From positions 186,001 through 250,000 of the forward strand of contig NZ_JAFLJM010000006.1 in NCBI RefSeq assembly GCF_017745675.1: a stretch of 64,000 nt of DNA, given 5' to 3'. The translations under genes were made by a program, and so were the position numbers. The notes under the pieces are model-generated. The model saw nothing but the letters and a program-made list of their open reading frames with translations. It was not told where the DNA came from and ran no database searches. The DNA is from Alkalihalobacillus sp. BA299. Its GTDB lineage: Bacteria > Bacillota > Bacilli > Bacillales > Bacillaceae_F. Of the stretch, positions 9,092 to 17,588 are shown piece by piece (the first letter of the stretch is position 1; each line of letters opens with the position of its first letter).

Positions 9092-9197
9092 AAATAGGAG
9101 AGTACTTTCACCAAGGAACCGGTTAAGCGCCCGAGAGTGGGGAAAAATAGGAGAACCAGGTAATCAGAGAGCCAGTTAGGTACCTACGAGAGGAGAA
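9092..9197. repeat. Two-unit degenerate 53-bp tandem repeat, purine-rich
   Basis: Units at 9092-9144 and 9145-9197 both begin AAATAGGAGA, contain a GTTA block near the middle and end in a CGAGAG-type purine run. The strand is unusually G/A-rich compared with its neighbours. It lies between the convergent glcF and mrp operons. No credible reading frame or RNA family is recognised. The rest of the 8975-9301 gap holds only the two terminators. Confidence 0.55.
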
Positions 9198-9228
9198 AAT
9201 TAGTTTTTTTTTATTTTTATAAAAACAA

Positions 9229-9262
9229 AAACAGCTAAAGGACGTCTCCTTTAGCTGTTTGC
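9229..9262 (-). terminator. Terminator of the mrp operon
   Basis: AACAGCTAAAGGA and TCCTTTAGCTGTT form a 13-bp perfect stem with loop CGTC. On the minus strand it is followed by TTTGTTTTT and lies 40 bp past the mrpG stop. Confidence 0.85.
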
Positions 9263-9301
9263 TTTTCTTATAAAAACTACCATTTTCGAGTTAGCTTATA
9301 A

Positions 9302-9673
9302 TTAGCCTTCTACTCGTTGTTTCTGTTTATTTTTTAGGTCATCCTGTACGCTTTTTTCCCAAAGCGGGACCTTTGTGTTATATGCTGCTCGTCCAATCAA
9401 ATGACCTCCAACTGGAGCTGTCACAAACACAAAGGCTATTCCAAGTAGTAACCTAGCACTAATGTATCCGTCGACGATCCAAAAGAACAAGAAAGCGCCA
9501 AGCAATATTGCAAGTATTCCTAGTGTTGCGCTTTTCGTTGCGGCATGTGTTCGGTTATATAGGTCAGGTAAACGAATGAGCCCAATGGAACTAACGACAC
9601 TGAGGAGAGCGCCGATTAGGATTAATATTCCGATGACGATTTTACTGATCTCGATCGCGCTCAATGACAACAC
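9302..9673 (-). CDS. mrpG: Na+/H+ antiporter subunit G
   Basis: Small membrane subunit (123 residues, three predicted helices) of the multi-subunit Mrp antiporter. GLIRLPDLYNRTHAATKSAT is the family signature stretch. It is the last gene of mrpABCDEFG and overlaps mrpF by 32 bases. The Mrp complex exports Na+ in exchange for H+ and is central to pH homeostasis in alkaliphilic bacilli. Confidence 0.94.
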   Translation of the reverse strand: MLSLSAIEISKIVIGILILIGALLSVVSSIGLIRLPDLYNRTHAATKSATLGILAILLGAFLFFWIVDGYISARLLLGIAFVFVTAPVGGHLIGRAAYNTKVPLWEKSVQDDLKNKQKQRVEG

Positions 9674-9926
9674 CCTTTTCTAAAAATTTTGAGAAAGCAA
9701 CGGTTCCAATAAAAGCAAGTATTCCTAAAAGCAAAATGACCTCTAAAAATGCTTGTGTATGAAGGAGCATCGATACGATCGCAACGATACCAATTAAATT
9801 AATGCCAATTGTATCTAAGGCAACAATACGGTCAGGCATAGATGGCCCTTTTATGACACGATATAAAGAGACAAGAATAGATAGGGAAAGGATAATCGTT
9901 GCACCTATCAAGATATAATCAAACAT
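9642..9926 (-). CDS. mrpF: Na+/H+ antiporter subunit F
   Basis: 94-residue hydrophobic subunit with three helices and the conserved RVIKGPSMPDRIVALDT block, whose Asp is characteristic of MrpF/MnhF. It is separated from mrpE by one base and overlaps mrpG by 32 bases, in the canonical operon order. Confidence 0.94.
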   Translation of the reverse strand: MFDYILIGATIILSLSILVSLYRVIKGPSMPDRIVALDTIGINLIGIVAIVSMLLHTQAFLEVILLLGILAFIGTVAFSKFLEKGVVIERDRDQ

Positions 9927-9927
9927 A

Positions 9928-10404
9928 TTATCGAGTCACCTCCATTATCGCCTTTTCAAACGTATCTTGTATTTGTTTAATCACTTCTTTTGAGTTCTCT
10001 AAATCCATAGCGTGAACGTATAAAACTTTATTATCGTCTGAAATATCAACGACTAAAGTACCAGGTGTTAAAGTAATCAGACAAGCTAAAGTTGTTATTT
10101 CCCAATCTGATTTCAACTCTGTTGGATAGGCAAAAATACCAGGTTGGATATCTAGTCTAGGGCTAATAATTTGCTTAATGACTTGAACATTGGATAAGAC
10201 AAGTTCACGCATGAAAATCAGAAAGAGTCTTACGATGGCGAGAATACTCCAAAGATAAAAGCGACCAGGTAAAAATCTCCTTAAAATAAAGAGTAGAACA
10301 AGACCTAGTAAATAACCCAAGACAAAGGTAACTGAAGTCCAATCATTTTTTAAAAACATCCAAATAAACGCAATAACTAAGTTAATAATAATTTGAAAAG
10401 GCAT
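9928..10404 (-). CDS. mrpE: Na+/H+ antiporter subunit E
   Basis: 158-residue membrane subunit. N-terminal helices are followed by a cytoplasmic part containing LITLTPGTLVVDISDD, the recognisable MnhE block. It starts five bases after mrpD. Its role in the complex is structural or assembly-related in studied bacilli. Confidence 0.94.
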   Translation of the reverse strand: MPFQIIINLVIAFIWMFLKNDWTSVTFVLGYLLGLVLLFILRRFLPGRFYLWSILAIVRLFLIFMRELVLSNVQVIKQIISPRLDIQPGIFAYPTELKSDWEITTLACLITLTPGTLVVDISDDNKVLYVHAMDLENSKEVIKQIQDTFEKAIMEVTR

Positions 10405-10409
10405 CTAAT

Positions 10410-11885
10410 CTACTCCTTTAACACTGCATCAATATAGATAGCAGGGTCCATTAATGATTCAGCGGCTTCGAGGACATAAGGATAGACATATTCAGCTCCT
10501 AAGCCTAACCCGATAGAAATGGCAAGTAAAAAGGCACAAGGATAAAGTAAGCCAACTGGTGTACGAGTTAATTTAGGTGTCTCAATTTTTCCATAAAATC
10601 CATGTAAGAAGATTTTCATTATCGAATATAGAACGAGCAGACTCGTTATTAACATTACCGCAACTACCCAATAATGACCACTTTCAATTCCACCTTTTAT
10701 AAGGAGAAACTTCCCGATAAATCCACTTAGAGGCGGGACACCGACAAGTGCAAGTGCAGCGGTAAAAAACATCCAACCAAGAACAGGATGGTATTTAATG
10801 ACCCCGCTCATCTGTTTCAAGTTACTAGTACCTGCAACAGCTATTAATGCCCCAATGAGTAAAAATAAAGCTGCTTTTATCGTCATGTCATGTAATAAGT
10901 AATAAATGGCACCAGCATACGAAGTGGTCGACAATGAACCTATCCCGAAGATGATAAAGCCAACAGCCGTTATTACATTATAAACGATGATCTTTTTAAC
11001 ATCCCAGTGAGAAACCGCGCCGATCACACCAAGTAACATCGTAATCGCACCGAGAACGACCATTAGCTGGTGGGTAACCTCTGGATGATGGTAGAAGATC
11101 GTAGAAAACGTCCGAAAAACCGAATAGATCCCGACTTTTGTTAAGAGTGCTCCAAAGATTGCCGAAACAACTGCTGGTGGTGCAGCGTAAGATCCAGGTA
11201 ACCAGAAAAATAATGGAAACAAAGCTCCTTTTAAACCAAAAACAATTAAGAAAAAGATCGCAATTACCGTCAATAGAGGTCCCTGATCAACTTCTGCAAT
11301 TCGTACAGATAGATCCGCCATATTTAAAGTACCAGTTACAGCATAAAGATAAGCAACAGCTGTAACAAATAAAACGGACGAAACGATATTCACTAAAATA
11401 TACTTTACTGATTCTCTCAACTGTACTTTCGATCCACCAAGTACAATTAAAATATAAGAAGAAATAAGCATCACTTCAAAAAAGACGAATAAGTTAAAAA
11501 TATCACCTGTTAAAAAGGCACCACTGACCCCTGTAATTAGAAACTGAAAAAACGGGTAGAAATAAAATTTCTCCCTGTCTTCATCCAGCGAATGAAACGC
11601 GAAGAAAAGACAAGCTATACTTACGACAGAGGTAGTAAGTACTAATAGAATTGCAAGCAAATCAGCGACTAATATAATCCCAAACGGTGGCTGCCATCCG
11701 CCGAGTTTAAGTGTTTGGATCCCTTGATGGTACACTTGGTTTAGCAAGTAAAAATTGACACTAACGAGGATTACAGCAGAAAATCCACTGATCCATTTTT
11801 GAATCGTAACGTTTTTATTAAAAAGTATGAGTATAATCCCTGTAATGAGAGGGATTAGAAGTGGTAATACGACAAGGTTATTCAT
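10410..11885 (-). CDS. mrpD: Na+/H+ antiporter subunit D
   Basis: 491-residue polytopic protein homologous to the NuoM/NuoN proton-pumping subunits of complex I, with the Proton_antipo_M domain through most of its length (FVFFEVMLISSY; LPGSYAAPPAVVSAIFGALLTK in two adjoining blocks). It forms part of the ion-translocating core with MrpA. The start overlaps the mrpC end by eight bases. Confidence 0.95.
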   Translation of the reverse strand: MNNLVVLPLLIPLITGIILILFNKNVTIQKWISGFSAVILVSVNFYLLNQVYHQGIQTLKLGGWQPPFGIILVADLLAILLVLTTSVVSIACLFFAFHSLDEDREKFYFYPFFQFLITGVSGAFLTGDIFNLFVFFEVMLISSYILIVLGGSKVQLRESVKYILVNIVSSVLFVTAVAYLYAVTGTLNMADLSVRIAEVDQGPLLTVIAIFFLIVFGLKGALFPLFFWLPGSYAAPPAVVSAIFGALLTKVGIYSVFRTFSTIFYHHPEVTHQLMVVLGAITMLLGVIGAVSHWDVKKIIVYNVITAVGFIIFGIGSLSTTSYAGAIYYLLHDMTIKAALFLLIGALIAVAGTSNLKQMSGVIKYHPVLGWMFFTAALALVGVPPLSGFIGKFLLIKGGIESGHYWVVAVMLITSLLVLYSIMKIFLHGFYGKIETPKLTRTPVGLLYPCAFLLAISIGLGLGAEYVYPYVLEAAESLMDPAIYIDAVLKE

Positions 11886-12219
11886 AATTATCAGATCCCC
11901 TCAATTTATCCATATCATCAGTCCCTAATTCTTTGTAAGCGCGATAAGCAAGGACTAAAAAGAATGAAGTTACCCCAAAGCTGATAACAATAGCTGTTAG
12001 AATAAGAGCTTGAGGTAATGGATCAGTATAATATTGAGCATTTTGTCCAAGTAAAGGAGCAGCTCCTCGTTTTAACCCCGCCATCGTTAAAAGCAATAAA
12101 TGGGCACCATGACTTAATAAAGCAGTACCTATAATAATTCGTAGAAAACTTTTAGTTAGAATTAAGTACGTACCGATCGTAAATAAAATCCCTACAACTA
12201 AAGACATTAAAACTTCCAT
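11878..12219 (-). CDS. mrpC: Na+/H+ antiporter subunit C
   Basis: 113-residue NuoK-like subunit with three membrane helices (GTALLSHGAHLLLLTM; DPLPQALILTAIVISFG). Overlaps mrpB by one base and mrpD by eight, so translation of the series is coupled. Confidence 0.94.
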   Translation of the reverse strand: MEVLMSLVVGILFTIGTYLILTKSFLRIIIGTALLSHGAHLLLLTMAGLKRGAAPLLGQNAQYYTDPLPQALILTAIVISFGVTSFFLVLAYRAYKELGTDDMDKLRGSDNYE

Positions 12220-12641
12220 TATTCATCCTCCCCTATCGTTTGAATAATGGTTAACGTGACAGCTACAACAACTAAGTAAACTCCGATATCAAATAGAAGA
12301 GCTGTTGCAAGGTGTGTTTTTCCTAAGAACCATAAATCAAAATAATCATGAGCATGCGTCAGGAATGGGGCATCAAAGAAAAATGAGCCTACCCCTGTAC
12401 CAACAGCAAAGATTAATCCGACCGCAATAATTTTCTTATAATCAAACGGAATGATCTTTTTTACCGTTTTCATGTCAAAAGCAAGCATGAGTAAAACAAT
12501 CGCTGCTGCTGTAATTAATCCCCCGATAAATCCTCCACCAGGATTGTTGTGACCAGCAAAAAAGATAAAAATGGAGAAGGCAAGGATCACGAAAACGAGA
12601 ACTTTCGTGACCGTTTGTAAAATGGTATCGTTAGTTTTCAT
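12219..12641 (-). CDS. mrpB: Na+/H+ antiporter subunit B
   Basis: 140-residue MnhB domain protein with four helices; GHNNPGGGFIGGLI near residue 30 is the family hallmark. Overlaps mrpA by 11 bases. Confidence 0.94.
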   Translation of the reverse strand: MKTNDTILQTVTKVLVFVILAFSIFIFFAGHNNPGGGFIGGLITAAAIVLLMLAFDMKTVKKIIPFDYKKIIAVGLIFAVGTGVGSFFFDAPFLTHAHDYFDLWFLGKTHLATALLFDIGVYLVVVAVTLTIIQTIGEDE

Positions 12642-15036
12642 GACCTTCCTCCTTTTTCGTTCTTAATTTGATCATTGCAAAAATTCCTAATGCAGCAATA
12701 CCTAATACAAGAATTTCTAACATAGTGTCAAATCCACGGAAATCGACAAGGATAACGTTAACCATATTTTTACCGCCAGCTTCTTCGTAACTCGCTTCAA
12801 CGAAGTATTCTGCAATGGATTCAAACAGTCTAGTACTGTTAGCGGATAAGGCAATTAACGTGACAACAATACCAACACCAACAGAAATCACAAGATTGAC
12901 TGCTCTGAAACGAACTCGGTTTAACTCCTGTTTAAGTTTCGGTAAATGGTAGAAGCATAAAAGGAAAAGAGCTACCGAAACTGTTTCGATGACAAGTTGT
13001 GTTAAAGCGAGATCAGGCGCTCTAAAGATGACAAAGAATAGTGCTAGTGTGTAGCCGACAACTCCTAGCGCGATGATAGCGGTTAGCCTTGACTTCGCAA
13101 AAAGCACGACGAAAGCCGCGATAACCATAGCTAAAGATAAAATCCCTTCATAAATGCCAATTGGTGCTAGTCCTGAGAAGTCAATAACGAGTGCATCTAA
13201 CATATACATTGCGCTTAGTAATGCAATTACAAAAAACGCAAATGTGTAAACGAGATAATCACGGATAAATCCAGTCATATAAGAGTGAGTGAACTTATCT
13301 GAAGTGTTTTCTAACGTAATTAAACCACCATCATAAAACTTATTTAATGTCAGTTTTTCTGGATGCAGCTTATAGATGCTTTGCCACTTCGTTAAATAAT
13401 AGTACATCGCTAAACCAATAGCCACAACACCAATCGTCATGTACAATTCAGGTGTAAACCCATGCCAATGGTAGATGTTAACGTAAAACCGTTCATCTAA
13501 TCCCAGTGGTAAGATTGCTGCCATAGCAGGTTCAATTAAGCTGTACGATAGAATATTAGGGAAAAACCCGATAATGATCACCAGTGAAACTAAAATTATA
13601 GGTGAGATAAGCATTCCTATTGGTGCTTCATGTGGCTTTTTATCAAGCTTTTCTGGTTGATATTTCCCAGTGAATGTATGGAACACTAGCTTCAAACTGT
13701 AAATAAAAGTAAAAATACTAGCTAGCCATGCGAGAATTGGGAATAAGATCCCCCATGTATCAAAATTAAATAAATCTAATTCAACAGCTCGTAACATCCC
13801 TGTAAAGAACATCTCTTTACTTAAAAACCCGTTAAACGGTGGTATTCCTGCCATGGAAAGAGAACCGATTAATGCAATCGTAAATGTAATCGGCATTAGC
13901 CCCATGAGTCCACCTAATTTCCGGATATCCCTTGTCCCTGTTTCGTGATCAACAATTCCGACCATCATAAACAGAGCCCCTTTGAAGGTGGCATGGTTAA
14001 TTAAATGAAAGATCGCAGCTAATGTTGCAACGGTATATATGTTTTCTTCAAGATGTGTGTAGTGAAAAGATACAGCCCCAATTCCTAGTAACGACATAAT
14101 GAGTCCGAGCTGACTGACCGTTGAAAATGCGAGAATGGATTTCAAGTCCGTTTGTTTGACAGCATTAAACGATCCCCAGAATAAAGTGAATATTCCGAAT
14201 CCAGCAACAAGCCATATCCATTCAGGTGCAAGGGCAAAAACGGCAGTTAATCGAGCTACAATATATATTCCCGCTTTAACCATTGTTGCTGAGTGAAGGT
14301 AAGCACTTACAGGTGTTGGTGCTTCCATTGCATCAGGTAACCAGATGTAAAATGGGAACTGTGCTGATTTTGTAAAAGCACCAAGTAATACAAGCAGCAT
14401 TGCTGGTAAAAAGAATGGATGATTAATAATCGTTGGTGCAATTTCTACAATTTCACGTACACTAAATGTATTCGTCATAAGGTATAACAAGATAAATCCA
14501 GCGAGCATCGCAAATCCGCCCAATACAGTAATGAGCATCGATTTTAGTGCACCGTAGCGAGACTTATCTCTTTCATACCAATAGGCGATTAATAGAAATG
14601 AAGATAAACTTGTAAATTCCCAGAATACATAAAGAACCATTAAGTTATCAGAAAGGACAACTCCGAGCATGGCACCCATGAACATGAGAAGATAAACATA
14701 AAAGTTTCCTAAAGCTTCTCGTTTTTTTGACAGGTAATATATTGAATAAAGAACGACAAGCGCTCCTATCCCTGTAATGAGTAGTGCAAAAAGTAAACTC
14801 AGTCCATCGACATATACCGTGAAATTTATGTCTAAAGAAGGGATCCAGTTTACGGTTTCAATGATTGGATTACCATTGTATGTATTCGGTAAAAATTGAA
14901 GGAAGTAAATGAAAAGCGTCACTGGTAATAGGAGTACAAACCATCCAGTATGAATTGCTTTTAAGTACTTATAAAGAAACGGCACGAAAATGGCCAGAAG
15001 AAACGGAGCTAATATAGCCCAATGTAACAGTGTCAA
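12631..15036 (-). CDS. mrpA: Na+/H+ antiporter subunit A
   Basis: 801-residue NuoL-like main subunit: an N-terminal proton-antiporter domain (VFWEFTSLSSFLLIAYWYE; FPFYIWLPDAMEAPTPVSAY) and a C-terminal DUF4040/MnhB-like extension (VIFRAPDLALTQLVIET). The start is TTG 15036, preceded at 8-9 nt by a strong AAGGAGG; no ATG fits. It is the first gene of a canonical seven-gene mrp operon and strongly suggests a Na+-cycling, alkali-tolerant organism. Confidence 0.95.
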   Translation of the reverse strand: MTLLHWAILAPFLLAIFVPFLYKYLKAIHTGWFVLLLPVTLFIYFLQFLPNTYNGNPIIETVNWIPSLDINFTVYVDGLSLLFALLITGIGALVVLYSIYYLSKKREALGNFYVYLLMFMGAMLGVVLSDNLMVLYVFWEFTSLSSFLLIAYWYERDKSRYGALKSMLITVLGGFAMLAGFILLYLMTNTFSVREIVEIAPTIINHPFFLPAMLLVLLGAFTKSAQFPFYIWLPDAMEAPTPVSAYLHSATMVKAGIYIVARLTAVFALAPEWIWLVAGFGIFTLFWGSFNAVKQTDLKSILAFSTVSQLGLIMSLLGIGAVSFHYTHLEENIYTVATLAAIFHLINHATFKGALFMMVGIVDHETGTRDIRKLGGLMGLMPITFTIALIGSLSMAGIPPFNGFLSKEMFFTGMLRAVELDLFNFDTWGILFPILAWLASIFTFIYSLKLVFHTFTGKYQPEKLDKKPHEAPIGMLISPIILVSLVIIIGFFPNILSYSLIEPAMAAILPLGLDERFYVNIYHWHGFTPELYMTIGVVAIGLAMYYYLTKWQSIYKLHPEKLTLNKFYDGGLITLENTSDKFTHSYMTGFIRDYLVYTFAFFVIALLSAMYMLDALVIDFSGLAPIGIYEGILSLAMVIAAFVVLFAKSRLTAIIALGVVGYTLALFFVIFRAPDLALTQLVIETVSVALFLLCFYHLPKLKQELNRVRFRAVNLVISVGVGIVVTLIALSANSTRLFESIAEYFVEASYEEAGGKNMVNVILVDFRGFDTMLEILVLGIAALGIFAMIKLRTKKEEGHEN

Positions 15037-15397
15037 TGTATTTAACCTCCTTATTCGTTTTCCTAGATACCTATAAACTATTGCAGTTCAAAATTATATA
15101 CTACTTAGTCTGTTTTTGCATCCACAGACCTATCAGCTTTCTTGCTTTTTTACTAAATATTTTAAATATGTAGAAACCGGTTAATTTACCTTCAAAAATT
15201 TTTTTATGTAAATAAAAAAATATTGATTGCTCTTCTCAATATTTTCTATTGTTTCTTAATAAAGGTATTTTTATGAAAGCCGTTTTCTTACTTCTCCTCT
15301 CATGGGTATTAAGTTGTATGTATAATTTGAAGTGGAAGTTGCCAAGATAAGTATAACAAAACTTCTAAATTCTGCCTTTGCAGATGAGGTGATAGTT
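15037..15397. other. Gap between mrpA and the small membrane gene
   Basis: A/T-rich divergent control region. An inverted repeat AAATATTGA (15218-15226) / TCAATATTT (15236-15244) lies about 180 bp before mrpA and could be an operator or a hairpin in the mrp leader. A TATAAT at 15321-15326 could be the -10 box of the rightward gene, but no good -35 was found. No further gene is seen. Confidence 0.35.
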
Positions 15398-15604
15398 ATG
15401 CTTAAAAGAAAAGGCGTTATTGCAGTAGGAATATTCTCGGTTTTATTTGGCGCTGCATGGTGGACAAATGGCACGATCGACAGACACCTATATTTACATG
15501 AATTACAAGAGGAAGAAGGAATCCAACTCTTACAAACAGATACGACAAAAGTTATTCTTCATGAACCATTTAAACCAAGAGAATATATTCGAATCATTAA
15601 ATAA
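15398..15604 (+). CDS. Small membrane-anchored protein of unknown function
   Basis: 68 residues starting MLKRKGVIAVGIFS: a positively charged N-terminus, one hydrophobic segment (residues 6-24) and a short charged outer part ending PFKPREYIRIIK. ATG 15398 is chosen because GAGGTGAT precedes it; the longer frame adds unlikely residues. I do not recognise the family. It has its own terminator and lies between mrp and sda. Confidence 0.7.
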   Translation: MLKRKGVIAVGIFSVLFGAAWWTNGTIDRHLYLHELQEEEGIQLLQTDTTKVILHEPFKPREYIRIIK

Positions 15605-15645
15605 GCCAATAAAAGCGCACCCTTGCGTTTTTATTGGCTTATTTA
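15603..15645 (+). terminator. Terminator after the small membrane gene
   Basis: AAGCCAATAAAA and TTTTATTGGCTT form a 12-bp stem extended by a GCG/CGT step, followed by ATTTAAAAA. It is near-symmetric and may also serve sda from the other side. Confidence 0.75.
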
Positions 15646-15654
15646 AAAATCGTT

Positions 15655-15795
15655 TCAAGAAGATAATTTAATTTTGTCTGTTAATGAACGACGATCAATT
15701 TCGAGTTTGATGAGATAAATAAAATCCTCGTTAAGCTTTAACTCAATAGCTTTAAAATACGTTTCAATTAAAAGCTCATCCGATAATTTCTTCAT
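15655..15795 (-). CDS. sda: Sporulation histidine kinase inhibitor Sda
   Basis: 46-residue helical-hairpin protein ([19 protein letters not shown]... ending [12 protein letters not shown]) that in B. subtilis binds KinA and blocks Spo0A phosphorylation when replication is disturbed. The B. subtilis protein begins [13 protein letters not shown], an easy match. The ATG at 15795 has GGAGG ten bases upstream. The neighbouring yqeH operon is also the position of sda in B. subtilis. The gene is short and easily missed. Confidence 0.93.
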   Translation of the reverse strand: MKKLSDELLIETYFKAIELKLNEDFIYLIKLEIDRRSLTDKIKLSS

Positions 15796-15931
15796 TATTA
15801 ATTAACCTCCTTCAACAGGAAATTTAATGGGACAGACTAAAGTAACGGGAAATGAAAAATGATGTTATATATTATGCATGTTTTAGTAGTTCATTCATAT
15901 ACTAATAAGATTTCCAATTTGTTGTAATCTA

Positions 15932-15967
15932 ATCCTAACATGTTAAAAAAAATAGAACAACCGTTCG
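15932..15967 (-). promoter_or_regulatory. Predicted sda promoter with overlapping LexA-like box
   Basis: On the minus strand TTGTTC (15960-15955), 17 nt, and TAGGAT (15937-15932) with an upstream TG (extended -10) form a candidate sigma-A promoter. The -35 lies inside CGAACGGTTGTTCT (15967-15954), which matches the Bacillus LexA consensus CGAAC-N4-GTTCG except at the last base. The predicted start is about 130 nt from the ATG. Confidence 0.5.
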
Positions 15968-15969
15968 AT

Positions 15970-16079
15970 TTATCCACAGTTTACCGTGGATAACTTGTTG
16001 ATTACTTGTTTATAAATGTAAAAATTCCACAATTTATAAGATGTTAATACGTGAATAAAGTTATCCACAGTGTTGATAA
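15970..16079. promoter_or_regulatory. DnaA-box cluster upstream of sda
   Basis: Two perfect boxes TTATCCACA on the plus strand (15970-15978 and 16061-16069), one TTATCCACG on the minus strand (15993-15985), and one weaker TTATCAACA on the minus strand (16079-16071). In B. subtilis the sda upstream region is a DnaA-binding cluster that couples sda transcription to replication initiation, and the same layout is seen here. Confidence 0.85.
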
Positions 16080-16086
16080 TGAACAA

Positions 16087-16099
16087 TTTTTGTCGAAAA
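16087..16099. promoter_or_regulatory. Spo0A box
   Basis: TTTTTGTCGAAAA contains a perfect 0A box (TTGTCGAAA). It lies eight bases from the last DnaA-like box in the sda-yqeH gap, so the end product of the pathway that Sda inhibits may act here. Confidence 0.5.
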
Positions 16100-16231
16100 C
16101 TTTTTCAATATTTTTTAATAATAAAGCGAAATTTTCCGAAATCTATTATATTTTATGTAATACTACATCCATAGATATCCTTTTGAGATGGTATAGTTTT
16201 TAGAAAAGTACCTCTTTTTTGTACAAAATAA

Positions 16232-16260
16232 TTGAAAATAGCAGAAAAAAATTGTATACT
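16232..16260 (+). promoter_or_regulatory. Sigma-A promoter of the yqeH operon
   Basis: TTGAAA (16232-16237), 17 nt, TATACT (16255-16260). This implies a leader of about 200 nt before yqeH. Confidence 0.6.
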
Positions 16261-16342
16261 TACCGTTTGATTAAAGGTTTGGTACATTTATCCTTTAACA
16301 CAGTCAAAACTTGATTTAGCGGTATTCCCTAAAAGAAAACAT

Positions 16343-16426
16343 CTTACACTTTTTCAATAAAATCATAGCACATTAGAGGATAACAACATTTTCATTTCAA
16401 ATAATAGAAATAAGGAAAAGTGTAAG
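16343..16426 (+). other. Inverted repeat in the yqeH leader
   Basis: CTTACACTTTT (16343-) and AAAAGTGTAAG (-16426) form an 11-bp perfect stem closing a loop of about 60 nt, 40 bp before the yqeH start. No known riboswitch is recognised. The 16100-16467 stretch holds no gene; the yqeG gene that precedes yqeH in B. subtilis is not here. Confidence 0.4.
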
Positions 16427-16467
16427 GATACAAATCACTTAATAGCACGAACATTGGAGGATGAATA

Positions 16468-17574
16468 GTGGAAGAAAGAGACATTATTTGTGCTGGATGT
16501 GGTGTGAAAGTTCAATCGACTTCAAAAAATGAACTTGGTTATGCACCCCCTTCAGCTATAGAACGTGATGTGGTTATCTGTCAACGTTGTTTCAGATTAA
16601 AGCATTATAATGAGGTACAAGATGTAGCATTAACGGATGATGATTTCTTGAAAATACTCAATACATTAGGAAAAACCGATTCACTTATCGTAAAAATCGT
16701 CGATATTTTCGATTTTAATGGAAGTTGGTTACCAGGTTTACACCGCTTTGTAGGAAAAAATAACGTCCTATTGGTTGGAAATAAAGTGGATTTACTGCCT
16801 AAATCACTGAATCATAACAAATTAATCAATTGGATGAAACGGTCGTCAAAAGACTTAGGTTTAAAACCAATCGACGTCATGTTGATTAGTGCGGAAAAAG
16901 GCATTGGTGTATTAGAGGTTGCTAATCGAATTGAAGAGTTACGTCGAGGAAAAGATGTTTACGTTGTAGGGTGTACAAATGTTGGGAAGTCAACGTTCAT
17001 CAATCGATTAATCAAAGAGTTTGGCGGGGATGAAGAACAGTTAATTACAACGTCCCATTTCCCAGGAACAACTCTAGATATGATTGATCTACCACTTGAC
17101 AACGGATCGGCACTTTTTGATACACCAGGTATTATTAATCATCATCAAATTGCTCACTATATTGATAAACAAGAATTGAAAATCATTACACCGAAAAAAG
17201 AAATCAAATCAATGGTCTTTCAATTGAACCCAGAACAGACGTTATATTTTGGTGGCCTAGCCAGATTTGATTTTGTTGAAGGTGAACGAGGTTCGTTTGT
17301 TTGTTACTTTTCAAATGAAATTAATATTCATCGAACAAAACTTGATAAGGCAGATGAATTATATAAAAATCACTTAGGTGAATTATTGTCACCTCCAGGA
17401 CCAAAGACAAAAGAAACATTACCTGAGTTAGTAAAACATGAATTTTATATTAAAGAAAAAAGCGATATCGTTTATTCAGGGTTGGGCTGGGTTGCAGTAC
17501 ACCAAGAAAATGTTCACGTCCAAGCATATGCTCCTAAAGGTGTAGGCGTTACAGTTCGACCATCGCTCATTTAA
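16468..17574 (+). CDS. yqeH: Ribosome biogenesis GTPase YqeH
   Basis: Circularly permuted GTPase for 30S assembly, 368 residues. An N-terminal zinc finger (C8-x2-C11 ... CQRC) is followed by the G motifs in permuted order: NKVD (G4), SAEKG (G5), GCTNVGKST (G1), DTPG (G3), then a C-terminal RNA-binding part. The start is GTG 16468 with GGAGGATG upstream. It is the first gene of the yqeH-aroE-yhbY-nadD-yqeK-rsfS-yqeM series. Confidence 0.95.
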   Translation: MEERDIICAGCGVKVQSTSKNELGYAPPSAIERDVVICQRCFRLKHYNEVQDVALTDDDFLKILNTLGKTDSLIVKIVDIFDFNGSWLPGLHRFVGKNNVLLVGNKVDLLPKSLNHNKLINWMKRSSKDLGLKPIDVMLISAEKGIGVLEVANRIEELRRGKDVYVVGCTNVGKSTFINRLIKEFGGDEEQLITTSHFPGTTLDMIDLPLDNGSALFDTPGIINHHQIAHYIDKQELKIITPKKEIKSMVFQLNPEQTLYFGGLARFDFVEGERGSFVCYFSNEINIHRTKLDKADELYKNHLGELLSPPGPKTKETLPELVKHEFYIKEKSDIVYSGLGWVAVHQENVHVQAYAPKGVGVTVRPSLI

Positions 17575-17588
17575 TAGAGGAGGAAATG

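Noticed and set aside
9118..9125. AACCGGTT inside the tandem repeat (also 15175-15182) as further TetR operators
   Set aside because: Only the 8-bp centre agrees; the outer ACT/AGT parts that define the island operator are absent and no related gene is near.
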